Source: Deinococcales bacterium (GTDB taxonomy: Bacteria > Deinococcota > Deinococci > Deinococcales > Deinococcaceae). From it: a stretch of DNA of 6,244 bases. The DNA is taken from NCBI GenBank assembly GCA_025359705.1, contig JANYFS010000432.1, positions 1-6,244 on the forward strand, given 5' to 3'. The position numbers were made by a program, and so were the translations under genes. Below, piece by piece: positions 1-5,836 of the stretch. The notes under the pieces are model-generated. The model ran no database searches. It saw nothing but the letters and a program-made list of their open reading frames with translations, and was not told the DNA's origin. Positions within the stretch are counted from its first letter, which is position 1; the number at the start of each line of letters is the position of its first letter.

Positions 1-2789
1 CGCACATCGCGCTCAAAGGCGCGGCGATTGGGTAAACGGGTTAAAACATCGTGGGTGGCAGCGTAATCCGCTTCTTGAATCGCCCGCTCGAGTTCGGCGG
101 AGCGCCGCTTGAGCGATTCGTAGAGGCGGGCAGTCTCGAAGGCAAAGGCTACACTTTCGGCAATCTGGCTGAGCTGTCCGAGATCGCTGTGTCCGAGTGG
201 GCGCTCGAGGTTGGATTCTACGCACAGGGTTCCCAAAATTTTGTTGGCGACCTGAATCGGCACACAAATCAGGTGATCCAGCTCCGCATCGGCCTGTTGC
301 CAGTCGGGGTCTTGTACGGTGCTATTGACCAAAGCAGGTAAACCCGTGCGGGCCACCCGACCATTGATGCCAAAGTCCAGCGACATTTGCAAGAAAGGAT
401 TGTGATAACCCACCACTGCTTGGCAATGCAACATCCCCTCCTCGAGCGAGTAAATCGAGATGTGCTGATAATGATAGGCTTGGCGGATTTCCTCGAGCAG
501 ACGTTCGCTGAATTCTTTGCTCGAGCGGCTAGGGGCCACACTGCTGGAGATGTGCGAACGCAAGCGCTCGAACCTCGAGCGCTGCTGCTCTTGGGTATAG
601 AGGCGGGCATTCTCGAGGGCTACCGTGGCAATCGAAGCAAAGCGGCCCAGTAGCTCGAGGTCATCTTGGGCAAAGCGCTCGAGGTAGAGGGTATCGGCAA
701 CCACCAAAGCCCCGATGGGCCGCGCGCGCGGCCCCAAAGTCACCAGCATAAAAGAGCGGTACGGCGAGATCTTTATAACCTTTCGCTGGCTAGCCCAAGC
801 CAGATAATCTCCCAAAACACAGTCTTGACCGGTCAAAAGCAACTCACCAATCAAACCTTCGCCAATGCGTATATTTTTAGATGCGCCTTGCCCCAGTTGG
901 CGCACCAAAGAAAGGGTCTCGGCTCGAGGTTCACGCAAGTACAAAATGGCTTGATCGGCTTCAAAAAGGGTGGCGGCCCGCTCGAGGATCGAATCGTAGA
1001 GCTTTTCCAGCTCGAGTTCTCCAGAGAGTTCGCGGCTCATTTCGGTGAGGGCTTCCAGCAGTTCGGCGCGGCGGCGAGAATCGGCCTCGGCACGTCGGGC
1101 CAAGGTATAGAGGCGGGCATTCTCGAGGGCAACTTTGGCAAGGGCGGCGTAGCGCTCGAAGGCTTCTAGGTCGTCGCCCGAAAAATCTTTGGTTCCTTGG
1201 CTGTCACCCAGCAGCAAAATCCCCAAGGGTTGCTGCGGCGAACCCAAAGAAACCATCATGCTGGAGCGCTCGAGTGGGCGATCCATCAGCCAAGCTTGCT
1301 GCCATACGGTATTGCCAAAACTGCCATAGTACGCTCTACCGCTCGAGTCCATGCCGTGGCGCATATTGAGGGGCAAGGTCAGGATTTGCACCATCGAGGT
1401 ACCGACTTGCCCCACCCGCTCGAGGGTATGGTTGGTCTGTTGATACAGATAAAGCGCTCCTACATCGGCTTTAAACAAAGAAACGGCCTGTTCCACCATA
1501 GCGTCGTACAAACGATCCAGCTCGAGTTCGCTGGATAAGGCTTGTGAAAGCTGCCCCAAACCCTCGAGCAAATTGGCTCTGGCCCGAATTTGTTTTTCAG
1601 CCTGGCTCAATTCCTCGAGCAAATGGGCATTGCTCAGGGCCACCGCAGCCAAGGCCGCAAAGCGCTCCAGCAGTTCTAGGTCGGTTTCGGTAAAGGCCAT
1701 GCTCTCGAGGCGGTAGCCCAAGCACAACACCCCAACCACTTTGGTTTTGACCCGCAAGGGCGCGAACAGCAAAGAATGATATGGCCCCCCCAATTGCTCG
1801 AGTCCTTCGGTTTGCATAGCATTGGGAATACACAACGAACGCCCCTGCTCCAACATTTTGCGAAGTGGGCCGTCAGTGCGAAAACGATGCCCCACCTCGA
1901 GGTCATATTCACCCATTTTGATCTTCAGCTCGAGAGAAGGCCAACCCAGCGGCCCCGAGACCACCTCAAAATAACCGCCGATTTCGGTGTCTAGCAGATC
2001 TTTGGCAAGCTCGAGGGTTTGGTGCAACAACTGAGCAGGATCATGCTGGGCCACCACATCTAGGCCCAAGGCATGTAAGGCCGACAACTGCCGCAACTGG
2101 CGGCGATTTTGCCGCTCAGAATGGATTCCTAGCGTAAGCAAAGATTCGATTTTTTCGTTTTGATCCCCGAGTTTTTGGTACAGATCTTGACTCTCTAGCC
2201 ACCACGCCAAAGCGGGTTGAAACCGCTCGAGCAGTTGGATTTCGGTGTCGTTGAGTGGCCCCAACTTCAGTGGTCTGACCCACCAGAGCAACCCCAACAA
2301 TCGCCCCATCCGCTCGAGGCGCAAGCTGCCCCATTCTTCAGTTTCAGTTTGCAAAAACGTGAAAGCTGCGGCGGTTTGGATCGCATTTAGAAAAAAGTTG
2401 TGTTGTTGTTGCTCCGAAATGTGATCAGAAGCAATGATGGCAGAAGCACCAATATAACGATCTCCATAATTATGAATGGGTTTAATTGAGGTTATATTGG
2501 GATTGCCAGCAAAGTGATCCATAAACGAATGAAAGGGAGGGCGTTCGGGCAGGTGGCTTTCCATATCATGCCCCGCCAAGGTCTCGAGTACCTCTTGATC
2601 CCACCACTGTACCCCCCCTCGAGCGAAATTGAGGGTCTCGGATAGCAGTGAAAATGCCACCTCGAGACTCGACTCGAGGGTCGATTCTTGGCGAGGCCAC
2701 AAGCCCACTGCCTCCCATTCGTCGAAGTGGTTAAGGAGATGGGCAGTTTGGGTTTCAGGTTGTATGAAATCACCCTTGGTATTGGTCAT
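1..2789 (-). CDS. Multi-GAF sensor diguanylate cyclase, C-terminus off the left edge
   Basis: The frame is open without a stop for 929 codons from ATG at 2789 to the left edge. The last residues, about 912-929, read THDVLTRLPNRRAFERDV, the classical start of a GGDEF domain, so the likely product makes cyclic di-GMP; the GGDEF signature itself is outside the window. Four GAF domains precede it at about residues 238-390, 409-562, 580-731 and 741-887. Each ends in a helix of the type VALENARLY and is followed by a charged linker, probably coiled coil. Residues 1-237 are tryptophan-rich and may be degenerate GAF units. No signal peptide or membrane segment is visible, so a soluble sensor is likely; ligands cannot be told. 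An in-frame TAG lies 36 nt upstream with no other start between, which fixes the start. No strong ribosome-binding site is present. A phytochrome-like or other GAF-output protein is the alternative if the GGDEF is degenerate. Confidence 0.9.
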   Translation of the reverse strand, partial: MTNTKGDFIQPETQTAHLLNHFDEWEAVGLWPRQESTLESSLEVAFSLLSETLNFARGGVQWWDQEVLETLAGHDMESHLPERPPFHSFMDHFAGNPNITSIKPIHNYGDRYIGASAIIASDHISEQQQHNFFLNAIQTAAAFTFLQTETEEWGSLRLERMGRLLGLLWWVRPLKLGPLNDTEIQLLERFQPALAWWLESQDLYQKLGDQNEKIESLLTLGIHSERQNRRQLRQLSALHALGLDVVAQHDPAQLLHQTLELAKDLLDTEIGGYFEVVSGPLGWPSLELKIKMGEYDLEVGHRFRTDGPLRKMLEQGRSLCIPNAMQTEGLEQLGGPYHSLLFAPLRVKTKVVGVLCLGYRLESMAFTETDLELLERFAALAAVALSNAHLLEELSQAEKQIRARANLLEGLGQLSQALSSELELDRLYDAMVEQAVSLFKADVGALYLYQQTNHTLERVGQVGTSMVQILTLPLNMRHGMDSSGRAYYGSFGNTVWQQAWLMDRPLERSSMMVSLGSPQQPLGILLLGDSQGTKDFSGDDLEAFERYAALAKVALENARLYTLARRAEADSRRRAELLEALTEMSRELSGELELEKLYDSILERAATLFEADQAILYLREPRAETLSLVRQLGQGASKNIRIGEGLIGELLLTGQDCVLGDYLAWASQRKVIKISPYRSFMLVTLGPRARPIGALVVADTLYLERFAQDDLELLGRFASIATVALENARLYTQEQQRSRFERLRSHISSSVAPSRSSKEFSERLLEEIRQAYHYQHISIYSLEEGMLHCQAVVGYHNPFLQMSLDFGINGRVARTGLPALVNSTVQDPDWQQADAELDHLICVPIQVANKILGTLCVESNLERPLGHSDLGQLSQIAESVAFAFETARLYESLKRRSAELERAIQEADYAATHDVLTRLPNRRAFERDV
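594..1130 (-). repeat. Internal repeats marking duplicated GAF modules
   Basis: An identical 27-bp stretch occurs at 594-620 and 1104-1130, exactly 510 bp apart. It encodes the end of a GAF domain (ALENARLYT). A second pair, the 14-mer tccagctcgagttc, lies at 1006-1019 and 1516-1529, again 510 bp apart. The diverged equivalent of the first motif starts at 1625, a further 510 bp away. The modules therefore share an exact 170-residue period, which points to in-frame domain duplication. Confidence 0.8.
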
Positions 2790-2826
2790 TAGTTTAGGTT
2801 TGCACCGCCATCGAGAACCCTACTTC

Positions 2827-2844
2827 AGTATATGCCTAGTATAT
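2827..2844 (-). promoter_or_regulatory. Candidate -10 elements or operator upstream of the GAF-GGDEF gene
   Basis: On the minus strand the heptamer ATATACT occurs twice, at 2838-2844 and 2827-2833, exactly 11 bp apart. TATACT is one mismatch from the consensus -10 hexamer. The downstream copy would give a leader of roughly 30 nt before the ATG at 2789. No good -35 box is seen at normal spacing. The one-turn spacing would also fit a tandem protein-binding site. This is a weak call from motif resemblance only. Confidence 0.3.
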
Positions 2845-2974
2845 CTCCCCAATGGGCTTATAGGTAATATGATAGCTCTTCAATTTTGGCTTCAATTGCT
2901 TTTTAGTGTGCATAATGCCCAATTTAATTCTAACATTTTCCCAAAATGATATCAGCATTTGCTCGAGCGAAGCA

Positions 2975-2992
2975 TTTGGAAATACTTCCAAA
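2975..2992. repeat. Inverted repeat TTTGGAA-4-TTCCAAA
   Basis: Two perfect 7-bp arms, at 2975-2981 and 2986-2992, flank the 4-nt loop ATAC. No T-run follows on either strand, and the arms are AT-rich, so a terminator is unlikely. A dimeric repressor site or a small RNA hairpin in the queA 3' region is possible. It lies about 185 bp upstream of the GAF-GGDEF start. Confidence 0.45.
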
Positions 2993-3019
2993 ATAAATCA
3001 AACTCGTTTTGTTCCACTG

Positions 3020-3049
3020 GATTCAGGTACACTCGATTCAGATACACTC
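3020..3049. repeat. 15-bp tandem duplication
   Basis: GATTCAGGTACACTC at 3020-3034 is followed directly by GATTCAGATACACTC at 3035-3049, with one mismatch. The flanking bases CACTG on the left and GAA on the right continue the pattern weakly. The site is intergenic, 75 bp past the queA stop. Its origin by slippage is likely; a binding-site role cannot be excluded. Confidence 0.85.
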
Positions 3050-3081
3050 GAACCATTGTTCATGGGCCAACTTGTAAGAGA

Positions 3082-3133
3082 TCATTACAAAAGGTCATTA
3101 CAAAATCCTGCTACAAAATTCCGCTACAAAATC
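3082..3133. repeat. 13-bp tandem array, four units, covering the queA stop codon
   Basis: Four contiguous 13-bp units lie at 3082-3094, 3095-3107, 3108-3120 and 3121-3133, and all contain TACAAAA at the same phase. On the coding (minus) strand the core is TTTTGTA followed by G or A. The first unit in the direction of transcription holds the last codons of queA and its TAG stop, so each later unit repeats a stop-containing copy of the gene's end. Divergence grows away from the gene, which suggests that the array was seeded from the queA 3' end. Confidence 0.85.
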
Positions 3134-4137
3134 AGCATGGCATCACCCAAGCTGTAAAAGCGGTAACGCTCGAGCAGTGCGGTTTGATAGGCACGCTCGA
3201 TCCGTTCTATTCCCGCTAGGGCCGAAACCAGCAAAATCAAGGTGGAATCGGGCAGGTGAAAGTTGGTGATCAGCGCGTCGATGACTTTAAAAGAATAGGG
3301 CGGGTGGATAAAAATAGCAGTCTCGCCCGCCCCAACCTCGAGCCGATTGTTGTGCCAAGCACTCTCGAGCGCCCGCACGGTGGTGGTTCCTACCGCAATG
3401 ATCCGTCTGCCCTCGAGCTTGGCTTTTTCGATGGCCTGAGCGGTGCTTGGGGGAATGTCAAAGACCTCTTGGTGCATCTGGTGATCCTCGAGCCGCCCTT
3501 TGATCGGTTTGAAGGTTCCTGCACCCACATGCAAGGTCAAAAAATGGGTTTCCACGCCCATGTCCCGCACCTTTTCCAGTAAGGTTTCGGTAAAGTGTAA
3601 ACCCGCTGTAGGCGCAGCCACACTGCCCTTTTCTTTGGCGTAAACCGTTTGATAGCGCTCGGCTGCACTCGAGCCGACCTGCGAATTTTGGGGATCGTGC
3701 TGGATGTAAGGCGGCAGCGGTAAACTTCCTAGTTCATCCAACAGCGGCTTGATGTCGCGGTCAAAACGCAGCATCCGCGCCCCATCCTCGAGGGTTCCCA
3801 CAATGGTGGCAGTGGCTTTGCCATCGCCAAAAATCAGGGTCTCACTGGCTTTGCGGGCGGGCTTCAGGTAGGCACTCCACTCGAGCGGGGAAAATTCTCG
3901 CAAGAGCAACACCTCGAGTTTGCCACCTGTGGGTTTTTTGGCCTCGAGCCGCGCGGGAATTACTTTGGATTCGTTGAACACCAACACATCCCCAGGGCGC
4001 AAATAGTCGGTAACATCCCGAAAAATGCGGTGTTCGAGGGTGTTATTGGAATGCAAAACCATCAAACGGCTCGAGTCGCGTGGCTCGAGGCCCGTTTGGG
4101 CAATAAGTTCTGGGGGAAGGGTGAAAAGTGGGGGCAT
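3124..4137 (-). CDS. queA: S-adenosylmethionine:tRNA ribosyltransferase-isomerase QueA
   Basis: QueA moves and isomerises the ribosyl part of S-adenosylmethionine onto 7-aminomethyl-7-deazaguanine at position 34 of GUN-anticodon tRNAs. This forms epoxyqueuosine, the penultimate step of queuosine synthesis in the cytosol. The 337-residue product is full length for the family. Hallmarks in order are LEPRDSSRLMVL near residue 18, RPGDVLVFNESKVIPARL near 47, AAPTAGLHFT, LHVGAGTFKPI, AVGTTTVRALES, ALITNFHLPDSTL and the terminal YRFYSLGDAMLIL. The ATG at 4137 places the usual LPPELIAQ motif at the N-terminus. Only a weak GGAA precedes it. The gene is separated by about 245 bp from the NYN gene upstream and 334 bp from the GAF gene downstream, so it may be transcribed alone. 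No other queuosine gene is in view. Its stop lies inside a 13-bp tandem array. Confidence 0.97.
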   Translation of the reverse strand: MPPLFTLPPELIAQTGLEPRDSSRLMVLHSNNTLEHRIFRDVTDYLRPGDVLVFNESKVIPARLEAKKPTGGKLEVLLLREFSPLEWSAYLKPARKASETLIFGDGKATATIVGTLEDGARMLRFDRDIKPLLDELGSLPLPPYIQHDPQNSQVGSSAAERYQTVYAKEKGSVAAPTAGLHFTETLLEKVRDMGVETHFLTLHVGAGTFKPIKGRLEDHQMHQEVFDIPPSTAQAIEKAKLEGRRIIAVGTTTVRALESAWHNNRLEVGAGETAIFIHPPYSFKVIDALITNFHLPDSTLILLVSALAGIERIERAYQTALLERYRFYSLGDAMLIL

Positions 4138-4165
4138 TTTGGGTTTTCCGTTTTTTGTTGGGTGG

Positions 4166-4193
4166 TTCGTTATTCGTTATTCGTGGTTCGTTA
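4166..4193. repeat. Heptamer tandem repeat, four units, in the queA leader
   Basis: Units TTCGTTA, TTCGTTA, TTCGTGG and TTCGTTA follow each other at 4166-4193 with a strict 7-bp period. The array begins 28 bp upstream of the queA ATG and would be in its transcript if the promoter is near 4220. Heptamer arrays of this style (short tandemly repeated repetitive sequences) are known from cyanobacteria. Copy number may vary between strains. Confidence 0.8.
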
Positions 4194-4217
4194 AAGATGG
4201 TGACTCGAGGGAGGGAT

Positions 4218-4223
4218 TTTATA
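4218..4223 (-). promoter_or_regulatory. Candidate -10 box for queA
   Basis: The minus strand reads TATAAA here, one mismatch from the -10 consensus, about 80 bp before the queA start. The region upstream is AT-rich but has no recognisable -35 hexamer at 16-18 bp. The call rests on one hexamer and position only. Confidence 0.25.
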
Positions 4224-4284
4224 GTCTTTGATTTTGATTTAAAAGATTAGGTGGCTCGAGGGTAGTTTGCTAGAAAATTAAGGC

Positions 4285-4309
4285 AGGGCGGGTTTAAAAC
4301 CCGCACCCT
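4285..4309. repeat. REP-like GC-rich hairpin between the NYN gene and queA
   Basis: AGGG plus CGGGTTT pairs with AAACCCG plus CCCT around a single central A, with a two-base CA bulge. This gives 11 base pairs. It lies 74 nt past the NYN stop. On the minus strand only a weak T-rich stretch follows (CCTTAATTTTC), so terminator function is possible but not clear. The GGGTTTAAAACCC core resembles short dispersed repeats seen between genes in many bacteria. Confidence 0.55.
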
Positions 4310-4339
4310 ACAAAAGATGTAAAAATAAACTAAAAGATC

Positions 4340-4371
4340 TTTTTCTCGCGCTCTCTTTTTCTCGCCCTCTC
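4340..4371. repeat. 16-bp tandem duplication just past the NYN stop, with adjacent palindrome
   Basis: TTTTTCTCGCGCTCTC at 4340-4355 is followed directly by TTTTTCTCGCCCTCTC at 4356-4371, with one mismatch. On the transcribed strand this is purine-rich, GAGAG...GAGAAAAA. It starts 12 bp past the NYN stop. A perfect 12-bp palindrome AAAAGATCTTTT at 4332-4343 overlaps its left end. The palindrome has no loop and is AT-rich, so it is not a convincing terminator. Confidence 0.8.
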
Positions 4372-4382
4372 GTTTTATACTC

Positions 4383-4922
4383 TTACTCTCGAGCTTTCTT
4401 ATTCACGGGCATCAAGCCGTCTTCAATTTCAACCAGTGGCGTGAATTTATCTACGCAATCAATTAAACGTTGGGCGGTGGTTTCTTTGAAGGCGATCACT
4501 TCGGTGCGGATGCCGCGCTCCATAAATACCTCGAGCATATCGGCAAAGTCGCCGTCGCCACTGCCCAAAACCATCACGTCTAGGTGATCCATCAATCTTG
4601 CCATGTCCGCCACCATGCCCATGTCCCAATTGCCTTCCCAGATGGGCTTGCCTTGATCATTGACATGGTTGATATGCAGGTTCATGCGGCGGACACGGTA
4701 GCCCAAGGTGCTGAGTTTGTAGATGAAAGGCCAGGCGCTGGTATCGCTTTCGCGCTCGACCACGTAGGCCACGGCCCGCACCAGGTGGCGGTCTGCTACC
4801 GCGTAGCGCAGGATGCTTTCAAAGTTGACCGTGCGCTCGTGGTAGTCTCGAGCGGAATGGTACAGGTTTTGGGTGTCGATGAACACGCCCACTCGAGGTT
4901 TATCGGTGACAAATTGGCTCAT
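4383..4922 (-). CDS. NYN-domain (LabA/DUF88-type, PIN-like) putative nuclease
   Basis: The 179-residue protein is a single NYN domain, a PIN-like fold whose members use clustered acidic residues and a metal ion to cut RNA. The strand-1 motif VGVFIDTQNLYHSARD holds Asp16 and Asn19. NWDMGMVADMARLMDH holds Asp100 and Asp106. VLGSGDGDFADMLEVFMERG holds Asp123 and Asp125. The spacing is that of the LabA/DUF88 group. No signal peptide, membrane segment or second domain is seen, so it is likely cytosolic. Family members include RNases and proteins of unknown role; the RNA target here is unknown. The start at ATG 4922 puts the first strand at the N-terminus. The ribosome-binding site is weak. It sits alone between the cassette at 5056-6243 and queA, with 133 bp and 245 bp gaps, so a link with either is not shown. 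Confidence 0.88.
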   Translation of the reverse strand: MSQFVTDKPRVGVFIDTQNLYHSARDYHERTVNFESILRYAVADRHLVRAVAYVVERESDTSAWPFIYKLSTLGYRVRRMNLHINHVNDQGKPIWEGNWDMGMVADMARLMDHLDVMVLGSGDGDFADMLEVFMERGIRTEVIAFKETTAQRLIDCVDKFTPLVEIEDGLMPVNKKARE

Positions 4923-4998
4923 TTATAGTTTCTCGCTTTATGGTTTTAACTGATTTTGGCTGCTGGATGGCTCTGATTATGGGCTGAAACAAAATACC

Positions 4999-5047
4999 GC
5001 TCGAGCCAGCATAGCACGCATAGGGGTTGCGCGGGTATGGCTCGAGC
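4999..5047 (-). terminator. Possible terminator hairpin after the SecB-like gene
   Basis: Perfect 10-bp arms GCTCGAGCCA (4999-5008) and TGGCTCGAGC (5038-5047) enclose a 29-nt loop that can itself pair in part (CGCA with TGCG). In the direction of transcription the hairpin begins nine bases after the SecB-like stop codon and is followed by GGTATTTTGTTT. The T-run is imperfect. Both arms contain CTCGAG, so the pairing could partly be a by-product of that abundant word. Confidence 0.35.
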
Positions 5048-5055
5048 AAAATAGT

Positions 5056-5463
5056 TTAGGGTTTCAAAATGGGCAATACAATTGAAACTATCCCCGCACT
5101 TTGGCAAATGGTTAGCAAATGCGCTCGAGCGTGTCCCGATATTATAAAGCCTATATCTTTACGAAAGTCCTCAAGTTCGACTGCATTCAATTTAATTTGG
5201 TCAAGCTCGATCCCCGAAATCTTAAAGTATGCTGTAATAAACATTTTAATATTACCACATGAATTGTCAGTGTTAGTCAAAAGAAAATTAGTCTCAAAAT
5301 TGGCATCGGCGCGTATTAAACCACTTTCACTATCAGGCTTTAAGTTGATGGTGAAATTATGATCTACTTCAAATTCAGAAGTATCATCAGGGATACAATC
5401 CAAGCTCCACTTACATGACGGTATTTTTACAAATTCAAGCGTCCATTCAATTGGCTCGAGCAT
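5056..5463 (-). CDS. SecB-like chaperone, candidate TAC chaperone
   Basis: This gene encodes 135 residues. The start at ATG 5463 (MLEPIEW) is chosen because GGAGG stands 6 nt before it; a longer in-frame start at 5538 has no such site and lies deep in the upstream gene. The C-terminal third matches SecB in spacing: residues 110-135, with HAR, a helix AHLLTICQSAG, then VLPILKP, align without gaps to the E. coli SecB end around YAR, the ITSMV helix and LAPVNF. The N-terminal part is predicted mostly beta (VDHNFTINL, RADANFETNFLL, KMFITAYFKISGI), as expected for SecB. SecB proteins bind unfolded chains, and solitary SecB-like proteins next to toxin-antitoxin genes stabilise the antitoxin. The 17-bp overlap with the RHH gene implies joint expression. 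The gene is notably AT-rich. It is shorter than the E. coli protein (155 residues). Family membership is my reading by eye. Confidence 0.7.
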   Translation of the reverse strand: MLEPIEWTLEFVKIPSCKWSLDCIPDDTSEFEVDHNFTINLKPDSESGLIRADANFETNFLLTNTDNSCGNIKMFITAYFKISGIELDQIKLNAVELEDFRKDIGFIISGHARAHLLTICQSAGIVSIVLPILKP

Positions 5464-5836
5464 ATGTAACCTCCAATCTCGGCTTAGATTTTGGTGAAAA
5501 AGTAGATTTATGAACCGAGGTACTTTGACGAGGCGCACTCATATTCCACTCCACCTCGAGGGTTTCATTTTCTATCGCTCGAGCCATTAGACTTTCAGCA
5601 AAGAGATCCATTGGCTTTTTGTTTTGCATCGACAGTTCAATCAATCGCTGGCGGTGTTCATTGGATATAGGAACAAGGATAGAGTCACGCAACCGAAAAT
5701 AAGTCGTGATCGCAGACCGAATCACTGATGTTCTTGAAGAATCGCGTTTTTCTGCCAAGTCATCAATTTGGGCAATAACTGACTTGGGCAAACGCACGGA
5801 TACCATTTCGGGTAAGTCTGCTTGAATTTTGGTCAT
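5447..5836 (-). CDS. Ribbon-helix-helix protein with C-terminal tail, candidate antitoxin
   Basis: This gene encodes 129 residues. Residues 12-48 form a typical ribbon-helix-helix (CopG-like) unit: strand VSVRL, helix PKSVIAQIDDLAEKR, turn DSS, helix RTSVIRSAITTYFRL. Such proteins dimerise, bind operator DNA through the strand and often repress their own operon. Residues 53-90 (ILVPIS, NEHRQRLIELSMQN, MDLFAESLMARAIEN) repeat the strand-helix-helix layout and may be a second, degenerate unit. Residues 96-129 form a polar, Ser/Lys/Pro-rich tail that ends LEVTYARAN and is likely disordered. The tail could bind the toxin or, by analogy with TAC antitoxins, the SecB-like chaperone. The start at 5836 has a strong AAGGAGG site 9 nt upstream and overlaps the previous stop as ATGA. 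RHH assignment is firm; the antitoxin role is inferred from context. Confidence 0.85.
   Translation of the reverse strand: MTKIQADLPEMVSVRLPKSVIAQIDDLAEKRDSSRTSVIRSAITTYFRLRDSILVPISNEHRQRLIELSMQNKKPMDLFAESLMARAIENETLEVEWNMSAPRQSTSVHKSTFSPKSKPRLEVTYARAN
5470..5474 (-). promoter_or_regulatory. Ribosome-binding site that fixes the SecB-like start
   Basis: GGAGG on the minus strand stands 6 nt before ATG 5463 and lies inside the 3' end of the RHH gene. It decides for the 135-residue product over a 160-residue reading that would start at 5538. Confidence 0.85.

Larger units (their letters stand above)
2790..3123. other. AT-rich intergenic region between queA and the GAF-GGDEF gene
   Basis: This 334-bp gap holds no convincing gene. 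Short plus-strand open frames cross it, but they have no ribosome-binding site, no family resemblance, and run on antisense to queA. It contains the tandem -10-like elements near 2830, a direct repeat AGCATTTG at 2954-2961 and 2971-2978, an inverted repeat at 2975-2992, a 15-bp tandem duplication at 3020-3049 and most of a 13-bp tandem array at 3082-3133. No clear Rho-independent terminator for queA was found. Confidence 0.7.

Noticed and set aside
51..1538. Several plus-strand open frames of 88-167 codons across the GAF region
   Set aside because: They lie antisense to a 929-codon frame with clear GAF and GGDEF motifs, have no ribosome-binding sites and show low-complexity shadow translations. 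The abundant CTCGAG palindrome keeps the opposite strand free of stops.
3020..3133. CRISPR array
   Set aside because: The units are 13 and 15 bp, directly tandem with no spacers, so they are simple tandem repeats.
2906..3219. Two overlapping plus-strand open frames in the gap past queA
   Set aside because: They run through the tandem repeats and then antisense into queA, have no ribosome-binding site and no family resemblance.
4332..4343. AAAAGATCTTTT palindrome as a Rho-independent terminator
   Set aside because: It has no loop and no GC-rich stem, and the T-run is part of the palindrome itself.
3124..4922. NYN gene and queA as one functional operon for tRNA modification and tRNA cleavage
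   Set aside because: The 245-bp gap with a hairpin and repeats speaks against tight coupling, and nothing in the sequence shows a shared substrate.
4584..4928. A 114-codon plus-strand frame
   Set aside because: It is fully antisense to the NYN gene, whose motifs are clear.
5464..5538. Longer N-terminus (25 extra residues) for the SecB-like protein
   Set aside because: No ribosome-binding site precedes 5538, it would overlap the RHH gene by 92 bp, and a perfect GGAGG serves ATG 5463. The SecB-like fold does not need the extra residues.
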